In this document: piece by piece, positions 48,320 to 64,000 of the stretch | Numbering within the stretch: position 1 is the first letter of the stretch | Layout: every line of letters begins with the position of its first letter | Origin: Bugula neritina | Taxonomy: Eukaryota > Bryozoa > Gymnolaemata > Cheilostomatida > Bugulidae | Length of the DNA stretch: 64,000 bases | Direction: 5' to 3' | Assembly: GCA_964035545.1 (NCBI GenBank) | Contig: OZ037767.1 | Span: forward strand, 6,374,207 to 6,438,206 | Made by a program: the position numbers and the translations under genes | The notes under the pieces: generated by a model | The model's database searches: none | The model's input: the letters and a program-made list of their open reading frames with translations, nothing else | Told to the model about the DNA's origin: nothing

Positions 48320-51300
48320 TCACATCTTGCATGTTAACTCACAGTCTTGTATCGTTCTACAGAATGTCATTATTGATTGCTTTTAATTGTGCTTCGAATT
48401 AGCAAACAGTATTTGAAATATACAGTCAGTGGTCAAAAAGCAGCGCAGCGCAAATGCTATTTCTGAGTGTCGCAATTATACTAGTTATTGCAGACTATGT
48501 ATTATATACGTAGCTGGTCTAAATTTAGATTACTAATCATGAGAATGCATATTTCACTTTAATGGTAAATTAATTGCCAATTAGTTGCTAAATATTTTTA
48601 TGATAAGAAAGCATCCAACTTTTCACAGTTTTATGCAATAATAGGAAATGACACTTAGTTTTCAGACATAAATTAATGATTTCTACATGAACTAGCAACA
48701 TACTCAAATCTGTTCTCATTTCCTCTACAGCCTCCATATGTAAACCTCTGACACTGCCCTGATGTGGAGTCGTAATAGTAGAGTAAGATGCGAGCTTTAC
48801 ACGGCCCAGCTACAGCTGGTAGCTGACATGTTTCTGCTATCAGATCAGTGCATCTCTCATTACACTCTTCCAGAGTCCTGCAGAAAATGTGTGTTGCAAG
48901 ATGATGAAACCATTTTCAATTTAAATCTTAACAGTTTTTAATACTTTAATCGATATAAAACTATTTTTGTATATGTTATAAAATCATAAACTTTTTGCCC
49001 AATTTGCAATAAAAAACTGAATATAAAAAGTTGGATTTGTAATCATGTGATGCTTTATATATAAATTGCAAATTTCAATCAGTTGTGGTTATGACTACAC
49101 TTGATAGTATCATGGTAATACTGATGGAAACATTGGAAAAAAGCTGTTATACCAGAATGCATATTATCTAAAAATAACTATTTTAGCCATTCATTCAATC
49201 AATATTTGTGCCCATCTTATTTTATATAAAACAAAATAAATAAATTAATTAATTAAATTGCAAAATACTACTATATATAATAATTTTCTTAGAGTAATCC
49301 TTGAAGCCGCCAACTTTATATATAAATATAATCATAATAATAATTGTTATAAATCAACGCAACAATAATATTTTGAAAATGAAATAGTTACATATTAAAA
49401 TACAATCAATTTTATGCAAATGCTCAGACTGGGGCCACCTGAGATAGGAGTGTTTTGCAGATAACCAGTAAAAAGGCTTTTCAATAAGTTATTTGAACTT
49501 ACAAAAAGTTGTTTCCGTTTCTGAAACAGCCTCCATAAATGAATTGCTTGCACCTTCTTTCCCTTGCGTCATAGTAGTATCTGGGCATGCGGGCTCTGCA
49601 GGGCCCCTCTTTCTTAGGTCTTAGACACACACTGGTTGTGTTGCTGCACACTTTGTTACAGTATTCTAATGTGCTGTAAACAAAGTACAGGGTGATTACA
49701 GAATCATATTTCTGTTAAATAAGCAAAAGCAAAATTATGTTTTGCAGATTCTTTTTTTGCTACTAATCATTATACATTTAGAAAACAAAACAAAACTAAT
49801 AATGCAAGCTGAATGCATATTTTCAATATCAAAGCAACTGAAACTACATATACAGCTTTAAGATGTGCACCATACACTACATATACTTAAATGTGTTGCA
49901 TTTTGTAATAATATTCTAACAGCTGAACTACCTAAAAGTAGAAAAGTGCAATCAGAATTTTAAAGCGACGCTTAGAAAATCAGCCTGATTGCCTTAATTA
50001 GTGAACACATTATGTTTTGTATATTTGGTTATTGAAATATGGAGCTTCATATAGCAAAAGCAACCGGAAATCTTTATTTTTTTAGCTTAGCGTATAATTA
50101 CAGGTACGATAGCAGTAACAGGTTTACCAACATGACGGCTTAGGGCAAAGTGAAAAGATAATGACAGTATTTCATTCATTTCGCAACACTGCAGGAAATT
50201 CTAGCTTAAGTCGCTCTTTTAGTATTTTATAGGAGTTGCTTAGAGGATAATAGCATAAGTCACATCATAAATTAAAATCCAGTCAGGATAGCAATATAGC
50301 AAATCTTCTGAGTTTGCAACTCTTAGGTATTAAGTAGACATATGATTTGTAAGTAAGAAGCATTCAGTTTTCTTCAGTTTAGCTTTACTAAACAGCGTAC
50401 TGGCAAATAGCTTTGTTTAGTCCATTCTTTTTAATCAATTTATTGATAATAGACTGTTCAAATAATTGTTTTAATTTTGGTATAAATTTAAATGTTTTTG
50501 GGTACAAGTCTATATGCAGTCAGCTATAGTCCAGTATCTACATTAGGGCTTTGATATAAAAACTAAGCTAGTGTCACTCCTAATTACAACATTTAGCTAC
50601 TAAACTGAACTACTGATAAAAATTTATGCTATATGCTAAAAATTTTGTTTGAAAGAACTAAATTTTTAAACAACCTATTAAAATACTTCCAATTAATATT
50701 TTGATTCTACTGCTTTGTTTCATTTTAGATCTATTTTAAAACTTACTGAAAATTGTTTCCATTATTATCACAACCAGTCCATTCAAACTGCTCACACCGC
50801 CTTATGTCTGAGTTGTAGAAATATCTGGTAAGATTTTGACTGCAGCTGCCCAAAGAGCTTTCCTTCATGCAAATGTTATCTGCAGCACCAGAACATTATA
50901 TATCAGTGTTTTACGGTTTAATATAACAACAACACAGCAAGATTTTACTATAGTGCGAGTATCTGTAATAAATTTATTATATTCAACGTATGGATAATTT
51001 GTTTTTCAAGATAAAAATTTAAACTTGAAACTATTACAAAACTGACATATATAAATAAAGTAAAACAAAAATACTAAAAAAATATAATTTTTTATTTTAG
51101 TTTAAAACATTTGATGTTGAAAAATATGAAGCATTGTTACTGATATCTCAACCACCAGCATGGCCGTCTTCAAGCTAGAAAGTTGTTCTATAAAAGTCTT
51201 TATGCTCTGAAAACAGCCAATAAAACAACAATTATTAATAATAAATGGATATTTACCTGATGAATGTGTAGTAGCAATCAGATGAAACACTGCTACTCCT

Positions 51301-51326
51301 AAGAGCAGACACTGAAAGGCTGCCAT
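48320..51326 (-). CDS. Secreted three-domain Kunitz/BPTI protein, paralogue 1 (194 aa)
   Basis: Five exons on the minus strand: 51326-51257 (signal peptide [18 protein letters not shown]), 50879-50747, 49673-49503, 48877-48704, 48356-48320 (ends CKM, TGA). They sum to 585 nt with matching phases (1, 2, 2, 2). Each internal exon ends after the GN(G/E)N(N/R)F motif, so each Kunitz domain is split across two exons. Domain signatures are CxxF.Y.GC and YYYD. The residue after the second Cys (P1) is Ser in domain 1 (GSCSQN), Arg in domain 2 (GPCRAR) and Lys in domain 3 (GPCKAR). Arg or Lys at P1 typically targets trypsin-like serine proteases; domain 1 is unlikely to be such an inhibitor. The gene lies in tandem with paralogue 2 at 53421-56014. 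Introns are AT-rich with no mobile element recognised. Confidence 0.87.
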
Positions 51327-51329
51327 ATG

Positions 51330-53420
51330 TTCTGAATGCAGAGAGCAAATTATTACACAGTCTTTCTACCAAGATATGCAGAGTACTTCTGACTAAATGT
51401 GTACCAGCTTATCAATTACAAAATATTATAAAGCCAGCTATCCTGCAATATAACCTCTATGGTTTAATAGCATGAATCACACTGAGTTATCTCCCCGAAG
51501 CCTGTCATTTAATTGTAAATTATTGAGGAAATGCATTTCCTTGTTCCTCAAATGGTAAACTGCTTATCTTATTCTATATATTCAAAGCATGAATTAGACA
51601 AATTGTTTTAATGGTTTTTGTGTTAACAGCTATTTATTTGTGGTTAGTTTTAATTTAATTATTGCTCAAATGACACAAATTGTTATTATTTACTGCAGTG
51701 GAAAACTACGTATCTGACAACTTCTTTTAAATCAACATTCTCAATCCGCGTTAAAACCTTTTTACGTCCTTATGCCTTCAATTAATGTGATGTTTATGCA
51801 ACCAGTAAAATCAAACTCTTGATTCATACTAAAAATTCCTAAACATATGCATTAATTGTATCTTGACAGTACCTGCAGCATAATACGTATTCAGTAAGCC
51901 GCAACTTTACAAACATCCTGTTTAATGAGCTTTTAAACATTCTTTATAGAATTATTCACTTAATGCTCTAAATGTATATGCTAATTCTAACGTGTAATTT
52001 ATTACATTAAAAACCTCTGAAATTGAATAAATAAACATAAAATGAAAATAAATCAACTCAGATACAATGTCAACAAAATGAAACTTATGGATGTTAAAAT
52101 TAATTTCCTATGCCTAATTTGCAAAAAAAACTACAGGCTGTAACTGAGCACTTCTTGTTCCACTGCATATAAATTATAAAAATTGTTAGTTTACACATGA
52201 TTACTAGTAATAACAATAGGCTTATGAAATGTTGCATAGATATGCTGCTGTATTTATGTACAATACTCAACAAGTTCTACAGTAAATCTTATATTTGACA
52301 TCTGCAAGATGTTAGCAGCTGTCAATACATAAGCTGAATCAAAAAAGGATTCTCTGCAGATACGGATGTTAACTATGGTAAGAATTTTTAAACACACTCA
52401 TGTGTAATTTAAAAAATTGCATTCATAATAATTTGCTGCGATTTCTTGAGCTTTCATACTCTGACAAGTTATTTATTGATTATTATTATTCTACGTTGGT
52501 AAATAACTTCAAAAAGTATATCAGGATGTGACTAGTCAAATGTTGAAACAGCAACTGTTCTGGTAGATTTTTTTCGCCACAGTATTCTTGCTTCATTGGC
52601 ATCATGAAAACCACATATCAAACATATTATAAATCATTTCATTAATACGTAATTATAGTACTCGATGATAATTTAACAAAGCAGTTTACACATTGAATGA
52701 CAGTTATATTGCTACAGCAGAGTTCATCATACTATCTGTGACGTCAATGAAAATGTATGCAATACTTAAAACATCCATCCAGCTATGATGAAAAGTGATA
52801 TCCTATAACATGCATATTTCAGTAATTGTTCTTGAAGGATATGTTGATTTGCTAAGTTCAGATCCTGCACAATTGAGCAATTTTGGTTAAATGTATTGCA
52901 CAGGATGGACCTTTAATACTTCGGAATAAAAAAACATGACGCAGCAAGCTTATTTACAAAACAACCTATGCTTCTTCCAACTTCCCTTCATATTTCACCA
53001 AAAAAACAGTTACACAGATTGAAAATGGTCATCTGCATTTTTTGAAATATTTTTATCATATTATTTAAATACTGGTAAAATTGAATCTTTGAAATTTAGT
53101 AGGCCTACAAATCCGAAATATATGCAGTTATATCACCACAATATAGTTTAAAACGTATCTTTCAATAATATTCAGCGAATATAGTACCACTAGTTTATAT
53201 TACCCAGTAATTAAATGATTAAATGCAATGTATTATGTGCGCAAAGGCATGCATTGTGAATATTTGTGTAATAACCACCCCAAAAATATGACAGTATCTG
53301 TAAATATTCATGGCTATAAAAAAATTAATTCAATAGACATGAAATTAATTTAAATATGCTCACAAGCTGCAAACATTTTGAACCAGCACATCTATATATG
53401 CAGTAATTTTGTTTGCTTAG
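51330..53420. other. Intergenic, between the two Kunitz genes
   Basis: AT-rich DNA with no exon or mobile element recognised. It must hold the promoter of Kunitz paralogue 1; a possible TATA-like TTTATAATA (minus strand) lies near 51425-51433. Confidence 0.5.
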
Positions 53421-56014
<2,594 letters not shown>

Positions 56015-56071
56015 GGATTTTGTTCTTCTTGCAACAATCAGATGAATAAACAGCAAAACTTGAATCCACTT

Positions 56072-56079
56072 ATATATAC
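56072..56079 (-). promoter_or_regulatory. Possible TATA box of Kunitz paralogue 2
   Basis: TATATAAG on the minus strand, about 60 bp upstream of the ATG at 56014, a fitting distance for a short leader. In AT-rich DNA such a match is weak evidence. Confidence 0.35.
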
Positions 56080-56099
56080 TGCATACACTCACTTCCATG

Positions 56100-59000
56100 C
56101 AACTACTAAGTCATTGATCATAATCTTTAGCCTTAACACTTAAGATCTTTCAACAGATGTTAATGGTTGGTTTGTAAAGCACACTGGGTACCCTGAATAG
56201 ATAAATATTTTACATAAACGGTTTTTGATAGCAGCTGAAAATCTTTTCAATGTGACTAATGACTTCCCTCTTCCTGATGTAAACTCCATTGTTCCAATTT
56301 CTTTTATTATAAATTGTCATTTGTGTTACGATCTGATATCAAGACACTGACTGCCACAGTTCAATCAAAATCCATGTTAATCTGTAAACTTGGAAGTTGG
56401 ATTAGCGTATGGCCTACCTTGTTTCAATAAGTGTCAAGAATATCTTTTCACCACAGGTTGTTAGCTTTGCTTAGAAGGGAAATACAATCATGATCTTCTA
56501 AACTTACCTCCTTTAACCTTTGCCTAGGGTCTAAATAATATGTCTGAAATGTGGTCTACATGGCTTACGCATGTTGTATATAAGTCATATGCATTCATCT
56601 TGTATATGATATCATGTATGCAAGGTTGTAATGCTGTTAAGAAAATTAATAAAGAAATATAAAGCAAGTTTGAAAAATAAAACTGTCCATTAGATAAGGA
56701 TGGCAAGAATTTGAATTGCTCTTACAGCTTTCAGCAGCCAAACTGTTATTTTATGTGACATTCAGAGAGCCACATCTGGAACCTTAATTTTTAATTCAAG
56801 TGAAAAATTGGCTGCGACTTTTAGTGCACACAACTTATCCAGTAATGACTTTTCAAAAACCATTCACCTGCAGGCTTTTCTTAGCCTAGCTGGTTTCATA
56901 TCAATTTTCAATATTTCAAGACATATTTACATCATAATTTGCATTTCGTTTTTGTGAAACATTTTTTTGTGAAATGGGATTGGCAAAAGATTTTTGACAA
57001 AACTAACTACCTTTTCATGAGGTCAGTCAATGCATTTAACAAATTGAAGGAGGAGAGTTGGTTGTACCCACCGTTCTCATAGCTGCCATTTTATTCAAAG
57101 CTGCACATAGCTTACACTTTATTGACACAATAAATGTGAGGGTTATGTTATTTTTTGTTTTTATTTAATTAGAACTTGTTCAGGTAATACCTGTTATTAT
57201 TGAATGTAAATATAACTAGCTCATTTATACTTTATAAATGACATCCTTGTATATGGAAATATTATAGATTGTTGACAATAAGCAATACTTTGAGTTAGTT
57301 TGCATGAAGCATCTCTTCCTTGAGCATTAAGCGTCTGGCTGTCACAGTTACTATAATATGAAAAAGCATATTCAAGACATAGAGTATGCGTTTCTACATT
57401 TTGAAACTTATTATGCATTGGATATTATGTTTGTTTATTAATTTTACGTTGTGTACAGCTTCAACTAGGCTTACTTGTTGTAGAGTTCAATATACTATTT
57501 ACCTATGAACTCATTTAGACCAAAAGTTAGCTTAACTGTATTTTTTGCTTTTCAGCTTTATTGAAAGTTGCAAGCACTTTTAAATATAATAGTTATAATT
57601 TATGATGAACTAATATGTTTTATAACCATAGTTGTATAGTTGTAGTGCACTTATTAAAATTATAATAAATAAACTTTTAGCCTACGCTCTGTTAAAAAGT
57701 TTTTCACATCGTAGTTTGTTGAATTTTTGTACTGAACTGATTTCTCGATGTTTATGAAACATTGGTAAAGCACATTATTATAAGTGTCAACAGTGTATCT
57801 ACTGGCAAAAACAATTCTGTTGGCACTAACTCAGACAAGGCCTCAAATAATTGATTGATACGGACATACGATTTAGTAGCATGCTATACTATGTTGTGTA
57901 ACCTGATACAGATTCCTACGTGAATTGGACTTCCTTTATATCCTCATAAGTTGGCACTACCAGAATAAAATTTGATAGGCAAAGAATCTAAAATTAGTTC
58001 GCAATGGGTATTTATGAAGGAACTTCTATACTGAATTGTCTTTTAATGTGTACATATCCTTTTATATGCTTCAAACACAGAATACTAGCCAATTATTTTT
58101 ACATGAAAATGTTTGTGCTTATATATTGTCTTTATCTGTCTGTTGCAGAACAGTCTATAAGTTTTGCATGTTGACAAAATTGGAAAATCACATTAGCTTG
58201 CTATTTATTAAGTCTAATGACTTATAGTAAATTGACTAGACCTTATATGTTTGCCCAATTTTTTATGTTTACTAAAGACACATATAACTTTGCACACATT
58301 AGTATAAATGAAACAAAACAAGGTACAGGGTACAAGCCCTTGAGTAATAATTTTTAATATTGAGCTTTTGATTAAAACATAATTAATTTTCTAAGTTTCA
58401 GGTAACATGCTCTGTTTTTGAAAAATGACAAGTTTCTATAATTATATAAGCAATGTTACAAAAATTTCGTTTACAATAATTGCTTTCTAACAATTTTCTT
58501 ATAATTATATAAATCTTTACCTGCAATACCTAAGGATTTCTATTCATCAAAAGTATTACAGTTTTAGACATTTCTCACTAAAAGTCCCGAGGATATATGT
58601 TATAATTCACTCAAAATGTTATAAAATTGAAAATTTGGTGCTTGGCGTTAGATCATCAGATACGATAGAGCTGATGTGCTGGAGGGTAGTTTGTTATGTA
58701 ATTTCTGACAGTTTGTTCAAAATGCATATTACTCAAATCACTTAGTGCTACAAATAAGTGAATTTACTATTGATTACAATATGAGACTTTAAAAAGTTGT
58801 AGCATTAGTGAATTTGAGTTCAATAATATATTCACCATAAACCATGTATTCTTTTGATTAATTAATACTCCTTATTCATCAATTGTATTGATATCAAAAC
58901 AATAATTTACTATATTTTTCCTAGCTCTATTCACTGCTGACAAGTGCGCTACACAAATGTAACAAAATATTCACAGATGAATGTATAAGCTGTAATTTAC

Positions 59001-60100
59001 ATAATATATTACAATAATATATTATAATGTTACTACAGCGTATAAATAATGAAATCGCTAATTTAAATAAATTGACAGAAACTAAATTTACAAGATCATG
59101 TTTTTGCAAGTGTGCTGAGATTTTCCACCAGATGCCGTGTCTACTACATAAGTAAAAATAAGTATAATGGAGTCATGAGATCAGTCTTTGATAAACTTTA
59201 AGTGCTATACAAAACTCATGCAGTTCAACTTACTATTATACCATATGGTTCTGTGTACAAAATGCATGAATTTACTAAGGTGGTGCATTATAAGGGGGGG
59301 GGGAGCAACTATTCATCATATAAATTAAAAAACAAAAGGCAATTTGCTATCTTAAGCAGGCTATGCCTGTAAAAATAAACAACTTCTCCATAAAATAATA
59401 ATAATAATAATAATAATAACAATAATAATTCAGCTTCGCTTCATGTTCTCCAACTCACCAAACACACCTTATGACGTCATTGTTAAATGAGTTGGGCTCA
59501 CCACACTTCATATAATTAGACTACTTTCTACAAAAATCTTGTTGAAAGTATTCAAGAGTCGCCATATGCATGGCTAACTTTCATCGTAAATAAACTTATG
59601 CCGCTGCAGTATTTAAATATAAGAGATTAAAGCAAAATAATGCACCAGGAAAACACTTGCTATATTCATGCTAACAGCTGCAATAAATCCAGACCTAAAC
59701 AATTGCTACACAATGATTTATTGTAAGAGTCTATCATATAACAAATTATAGACCTAATCAGATCTTAAACATTACTCAAAAAAGATTTTAGTTGGACAGA
59801 ACTTATTCAAGTAAAATCAACATCCACCAGTCTTGATACAATACAATTTAAAAGAAATTTACAAAAATATTAGAAATGTATGAGAGAAAAAGTTATTTTA
59901 TAAAATGGGTAAAATAATAACGTACTGCTATACCAAAATAAAATGTAGCTCTATATAGCATATTTTAGGAATTAAACAGCAATTATATATAAACCACAAT
60001 ATAAAAAATAGATAAATATGTATTCATAAGTTATTACAGGCGCATGGTATCACACCACAGGTAATTGAAAATGGCTTTTGAGAAGTTGGGAAGCGGCCTG
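56100..60100. other. Intergenic, no gene seen
   Basis: About 4 kb of AT-rich DNA between the start of Kunitz paralogue 2 and the 3' end of the inverted receptor copy. Open frames are short and show no conserved segment. An (AAT)n run lies near 59392-59430. No tRNA or mobile element was recognised. Confidence 0.6.
59392..59430. repeat. (AAT)n microsatellite
   Basis: About 13 AAT trinucleotides with one AAC interruption. Confidence 0.9.
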
Positions 60101-60102
60101 AG

Positions 60103-63100
60103 TCAAGCAGCTGGCTTGGGTTTGCTGCAAAAAGCTTGTCTTAAATTCGCTATCATTTTGATTTGGATCTGACTGCAATTCAATAACAGCTAGTATCAAC
60201 AACTGACATCTTTACTAACATCAGTTCAATTTCTTGATCAGACCAAATGATAAAACGTTTCAAAATTGAGTTATAATCAATTAAACAATGTTAATATTCC
60301 ATCAAAATAATATTAAAGTGAATAAACTTACATAATCAGTGAGGGAATGTCAAAAGCAATGACTGCCAGTATTGAGCCGAGACTCACAAAGAATATGGTG
60401 ATTGATATGTAAGGTGCCGCTTCATCTTCAACAGGTGGTAAGTTTACTGCTCGGCTCTCTTCTGGTATCAGAGTTGGGACTATCTCCACCTCTGAAACAT
60501 CAGAATCTCCTTCATGTTACACAGTAAACAATATTTTAGTCCGATTCATTTGACATAATTAGGAGTTGTTCTTCCAGCTGCTGAGCAGAATACTCCAGTA
60601 GGTAACTGACTAATGTCAAGTAAATACATTAAAATCACACATATGAGTTTACTATTTTATAGAGTGAAGTTAAAAAAAAGTGTGCCTAGAAACCAGCTGC
60701 CCTACATACATAGAAGAGATATGAAGACAATTGTCTATATAAGGATAGCAGAGTAGAGCAAGAAGAAGTCAGACAAAAAGTCTGTACAAGTTGTCAAGGT
60801 TGTGCAAAGTAAGATGGTGAATTGCTATCCAAATGATACATTTGTTGATATAAAAAGTGTGTAAGCTAAATTTGGAAAACCTCGTGGAATAGCTGTGAGT
60901 AAAATGTGATTGCTAAGAGTGGTAGAGCTTATGCGAGAGCAACAGCAGTTTGAGGGTAGTTGAAGACTTAATAAATGATGGTCTAGAAAGATAATGTTCT
61001 TCATAGAAAATTGCAAGTTTTTCTCTATATTATAATGAGGTTAGAGAAAATCAGAAAGTTAAAGAAACACATAACCTACACATACCTGGACATTTGCCTT
61101 CTCCAAAACACCACTCAGGTTCAACTTGTAGAAAGTAGACATCCTTACACAGTTCAGATATCTGTTCATCTTCTGTGAGATCACATTTCTGAGATCTGTA
61201 TCTCTTACCCCACTGGTTACCACAAGTAATACCACAAGAAGTCCAGTCTGTCCATGTGTTGCCACTTCCTGTTGAACATATAACAGAGTTTCACATGCAT
61301 ACTATAAATGAAAATATAAATGAAAATAAAGGTCATGATATTGCAAGATTTTAAAGGTAAAACCATAAAATCATATCCATCTATTAGTCTAGGGCCACAC
61401 GGTGCGTACTTTCGCAGACGAAAGTTTAAACCACAAGTAGAAAAGGTGTCCACTGTAGCGAATAAATTAGGTTTTCATTTTTAAATCCCACTCGCTTTCG
61501 ATAAAACGCAATTTATTGGAATGTAGCACTAAATTAAGAAAAGTAGGCTCACTGAAGAACTACCAGCCAATTAGGTGACGACCACAAAGACAATTCGCAC
61601 TTGCGCTCAGAATGCTGAGCGACAAGTGCGAATATTTTCTTAACGCATACAGTGGACACCTTTTCTACTTGAGGTTTAAATTTTCGCCTGCGAAAATACG
61701 CGCAGTGTGGCCCTAGGCTGAGTAGTTGATGAATAAACTGGTTGACTTACCACAAGATACTTCTCTTTTACTTTTACCAACACTTTTAACATACTCTGTT
61801 TCTCCGTCAACTGTTTCTGTAAAAGATGTGATATTTAAATTAATTGAAATAAATAAACATTGCATTTCACTGTATACAGAAGAAAGTTTTAGCCTATTTT
61901 ATTAACTATCTTTTAAAAGGTATAATTCACTAAATTTTACGCTAAGCCTAGGGCCACACTGTGCGCAGGCAAAAATTTGAACCACAAGTAGCAAAATGTG
62001 TCCACTGTATGCGTTGAGAAAATATTCGCACTTGTCGCTTAGCATTCTAAACGCAAGTGCGAATCGTCTCTGTTGTCGTCACCTAATTGGCTGGTAGTTA
62101 TTAAGCGAGCCCAATTTTCTTATTTCAGTTCAACATTCCAGTAAATTGTGTTTTATTGAAAGCGAGTGCAATTTAAAAATGAAAACTTCATTTATCCCGC
62201 ACTTGTAGCCATAACAAGGCAAGCAGTAAAGTTAAATGCAAATATTATTAGCTAGTAGTTTTTCGATCTCACTGACGCTACAGTGGACACCTTTTCTACT
62301 TGTAGTTTAAATTTTCGATTGCGAAAATAAGCACCGTGTGGCCCTACGCTTAGTCTTATGTCTTCCATATGCAAACGAATGTATGTAGTTTCTACTTACC
62401 TTCACACATGATTGTAAGATCAAACTCAGTAGGGACAGTCCCATTAATAAGACAACTCTTAGTGCACACATCTCTGTAACAACTCTTCTCTCTACATTTA
62501 TCTGTTGTACATCTGCTTTCTGATTCGTCAACAATACATTGCCAACAATCATCATCACAGGTTGACTTGCTCCATGATTCTGCTGTTCTGTAGCTGTTTA
62601 ATCATGTTTATGAAAATTGGTAGTAAACAAATTCACTTTTATATTATCTTGTTGCCATGTATAAGATAATGTTGGAAAGTCATATAATTATTATAGAATG
62701 ACCTCACATTAAGTAAAATATATACTACCTATACCTGTATTCACAGTATCTATTCCTAGTCTGGTTTGATCTTCCACATAACTTGACACTGTTCCACTCA
62801 TCCCACTCTCCCCATTGACCATACTTAGTGCAGGTATATGCTATGCAGGACTCATTAAACTCTGTCTGATTTCTGATTAAAATTTAGAAAGATTAATATT
62901 ATTAATTTGATTGTCTTATATTGTGTGTATCCCTCATATATAAAATGACTCATTCATCATACTCACTTAGTACTACAGATATCAGAGAGGTTAGGAGTAC
63001 TAGAACAATCAGCTACTCTAGTTCTGTTCTTGACACCACCTCTACCACAGTTATTATCATCTCTTAGACAGATAGACCAGGTGCTCCAAGGGTACCAGCA

Positions 63101-63903
63101 TGTCAACTCATTCAGCTGACACTCCTGACTCTCTTCAACTAGTTGAGAACACTTCTCATCTAGACACTCCCTTGTCCTGTAATCAGTTCAGGAAATACAT
63201 GTGAATAGTACTTCTAGTTAAGAATGCAAACTATGTGAGCTATGATGTCTTAGTGTGCTTTTATTTCAAATTTGCATTATACTTCTGCAGGACTATATTT
63301 TATAATAATATTCAACCTGCATCTTGCTACTGTAGGACTATATTCTATGAAACTATTCAACCTGCATCATATTACTGCAGGATTATGTTATATGAAACTA
63401 TTTTATCACACAGACATTAGTATCTCCTGCTGTAACTTGCTAGTGCAAAGAATATACTTCTACAAGTTTGCACTTGAATAACACAGACATTTCTCTCACT
63501 TGTTAACCTCACAAACTCCCTCTCCAGACACACTGTCATCCTATGTAGACATATTACTTCAGATCCCTAGAGCATGACACTGGAATATACCTGTTAGTAG
63601 ATGTCACTTATAATAATAACAACACACAGACACTAATCACTCACCTGCTACTGTGTGACACTCCACATGGACACTGAGTCCAATCTGACCAATCAGAGTA
63701 ACACCCTGGATCATTGCAATCCTTATACTCTGCTGAAGGCTCTTCACATATTGGGTTGATTATACTTATTCCAGATGGATTGGAAGGGAATAGACAGTCT
63801 AGAAACCTCCTATTCTGTTGACAGTTACATTTCTCCCAATCATTCCATTCTAGTGAATAATAAGGGCAGTGTTCTCCACATTCCTTCTCTGATATACACC
63901 AGG
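60103..63903 (-). CDS. Inverted paralogue of the TSP1/transmembrane end of the giant gene (partial, 5' end off window)
   Basis: Eight exons on the minus strand: 63903-63645, 63176-62967, 62872-62735, 62593-62400, 61816-61751, 61268-61086, 60491-60332, 60124-60103 (TGA). Together with one carried base this gives 410 residues. Lengths 259, 210, 138, 66, 183 and 160 equal giant-gene exons 34-36 and 38-40; the 62593 exon is one codon shorter than exon 37. Exon 34 differs at 8 of 87 residues by my reading. TSP1-like motifs and the membrane helix (YISITIFFVSLGSILAVIAF) are kept, and the KSKR site too. The last exon is unrelated and encodes only KPKPAA. Upstream exons should lie beyond the right edge. 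A receptor-like surface protein is inferred. Confidence 0.88.
61389..61716. mobile_element. MITE copy 1 (CTAGGGCCACAC termini)
   Basis: Terminal inverted repeats of about 65 bp: the left starts CTAGGGCCACACGGTGCG, the right end complemented starts CTAGGGCCACACTGCGCG, and both continue to AAGTAGAAAAGGTGTCCACTG. The inside has a second palindromic segment (CGCACTTGCGCTCAG / CTGAGCGACAAGTGCG). There is no coding capacity. It lies in the intron between the 61816 and 61268 exons; the matching intron of the giant gene is only 154 bp and lacks it. Confidence 0.88.
61948..62346. mobile_element. MITE copy 2 (CTAGGGCCACAC termini)
   Basis: Same family as the element at 61389: termini CTAGGGCCACACTGTGCG and, complemented from the right, GTAGGGCCACACGGTGC, with shared internal CACCTAATTGGCTGGTAG and AAGTGCGAAT segments. 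The left TIR is shortened. It lies in the intron between the 62593 and 61816 exons. CTAAGC / GCTTAG just outside may extend the inverted repeat. Confidence 0.85.
63283..63410. repeat. 45-bp tandem repeat, about 2.8 units
   Basis: The motif ACTGCAGGACTATATTCTAT continuing with GAAACTATTCAACCTGCAT repeats with a period of 45 (GA(C/T)TAT at 63291, 63336, 63381). It occupies the intron between the first two exons of the inverted paralogue. Confidence 0.85.
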
Positions 63904-64000
63904 CTAAGTAAAGAATATATAATGCATTATAAGATACACAAGGCTAAGTGAAACCTATCATATAATGCACAACAATCTAGAAAAGTCTAAGTAAATAAAT

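Noticed and set aside
56524-56706. Hydrophobic minus-strand frame considered as signal exon of Kunitz paralogue 2
   Set aside because: No ATG and no phase-1 donor; the 56014-55930 exon has both and a better leader.

Overview
This is an AT-rich eukaryotic, almost certainly invertebrate animal, nuclear window. Genes are split into many short exons with GT/AG introns, and the encoded families are animal ones: a CEP78 orthologue, a mucin/thrombospondin-1 receptor-like giant and Kunitz inhibitors. The introns are full of microsatellites and transposable elements. A lophotrochozoan is plausible because the SINEs here resemble cephalopod/metazoan SINEs, but the species cannot be fixed from sequence alone. 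All exon models were built by eye from reading frame, splice consensus and phase. The four complete CDS models (nested gene, giant gene, both Kunitz genes) close exactly in frame.

Layout, left to right. (1) 382-12506, minus strand: CEP78, eleven coding exons, with its C-terminal end beyond the left edge. A three-exon gene for a 207-residue single-pass membrane protein (5766-7208, plus) with its own TATA box lies inside CEP78 intron 5. (2) 12.5-16.5 kb: AT-rich intergenic DNA with an uninterrupted (CT)150 tract. (3) 16569-47406, plus: one 41-exon gene for a protein of about 2416 residues. It has a signal peptide, a long unrecognised ectodomain, a PAN/apple-like domain, Cys-rich modules, an S/T mucin exon, degenerate TSP1 repeats, a membrane helix and a short tail. 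Its introns carry a 5'-truncated LINE with an open RT frame, SINEs, a TIR element and long (TA)n arrays. (4) 48320-51326 and 53421-56014, minus: two tandem paralogues for secreted three-domain Kunitz proteins with identical internal exon lengths. (5) 56.1-60.1 kb: no gene seen. (6) 60103-63903, minus: an inverted paralogue of the last eight exons of the giant gene, with its 5' part beyond the right edge. Exon lengths match and short introns still align, so the duplication looks fairly recent. Different transposons have since entered each copy.

The giant gene, its inverted paralogue and the two Kunitz genes form a cluster of extracellular or surface proteins. A role in adhesion, mucus or protease control is an inference from domains. 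CEP78 is an unrelated centrosomal gene.
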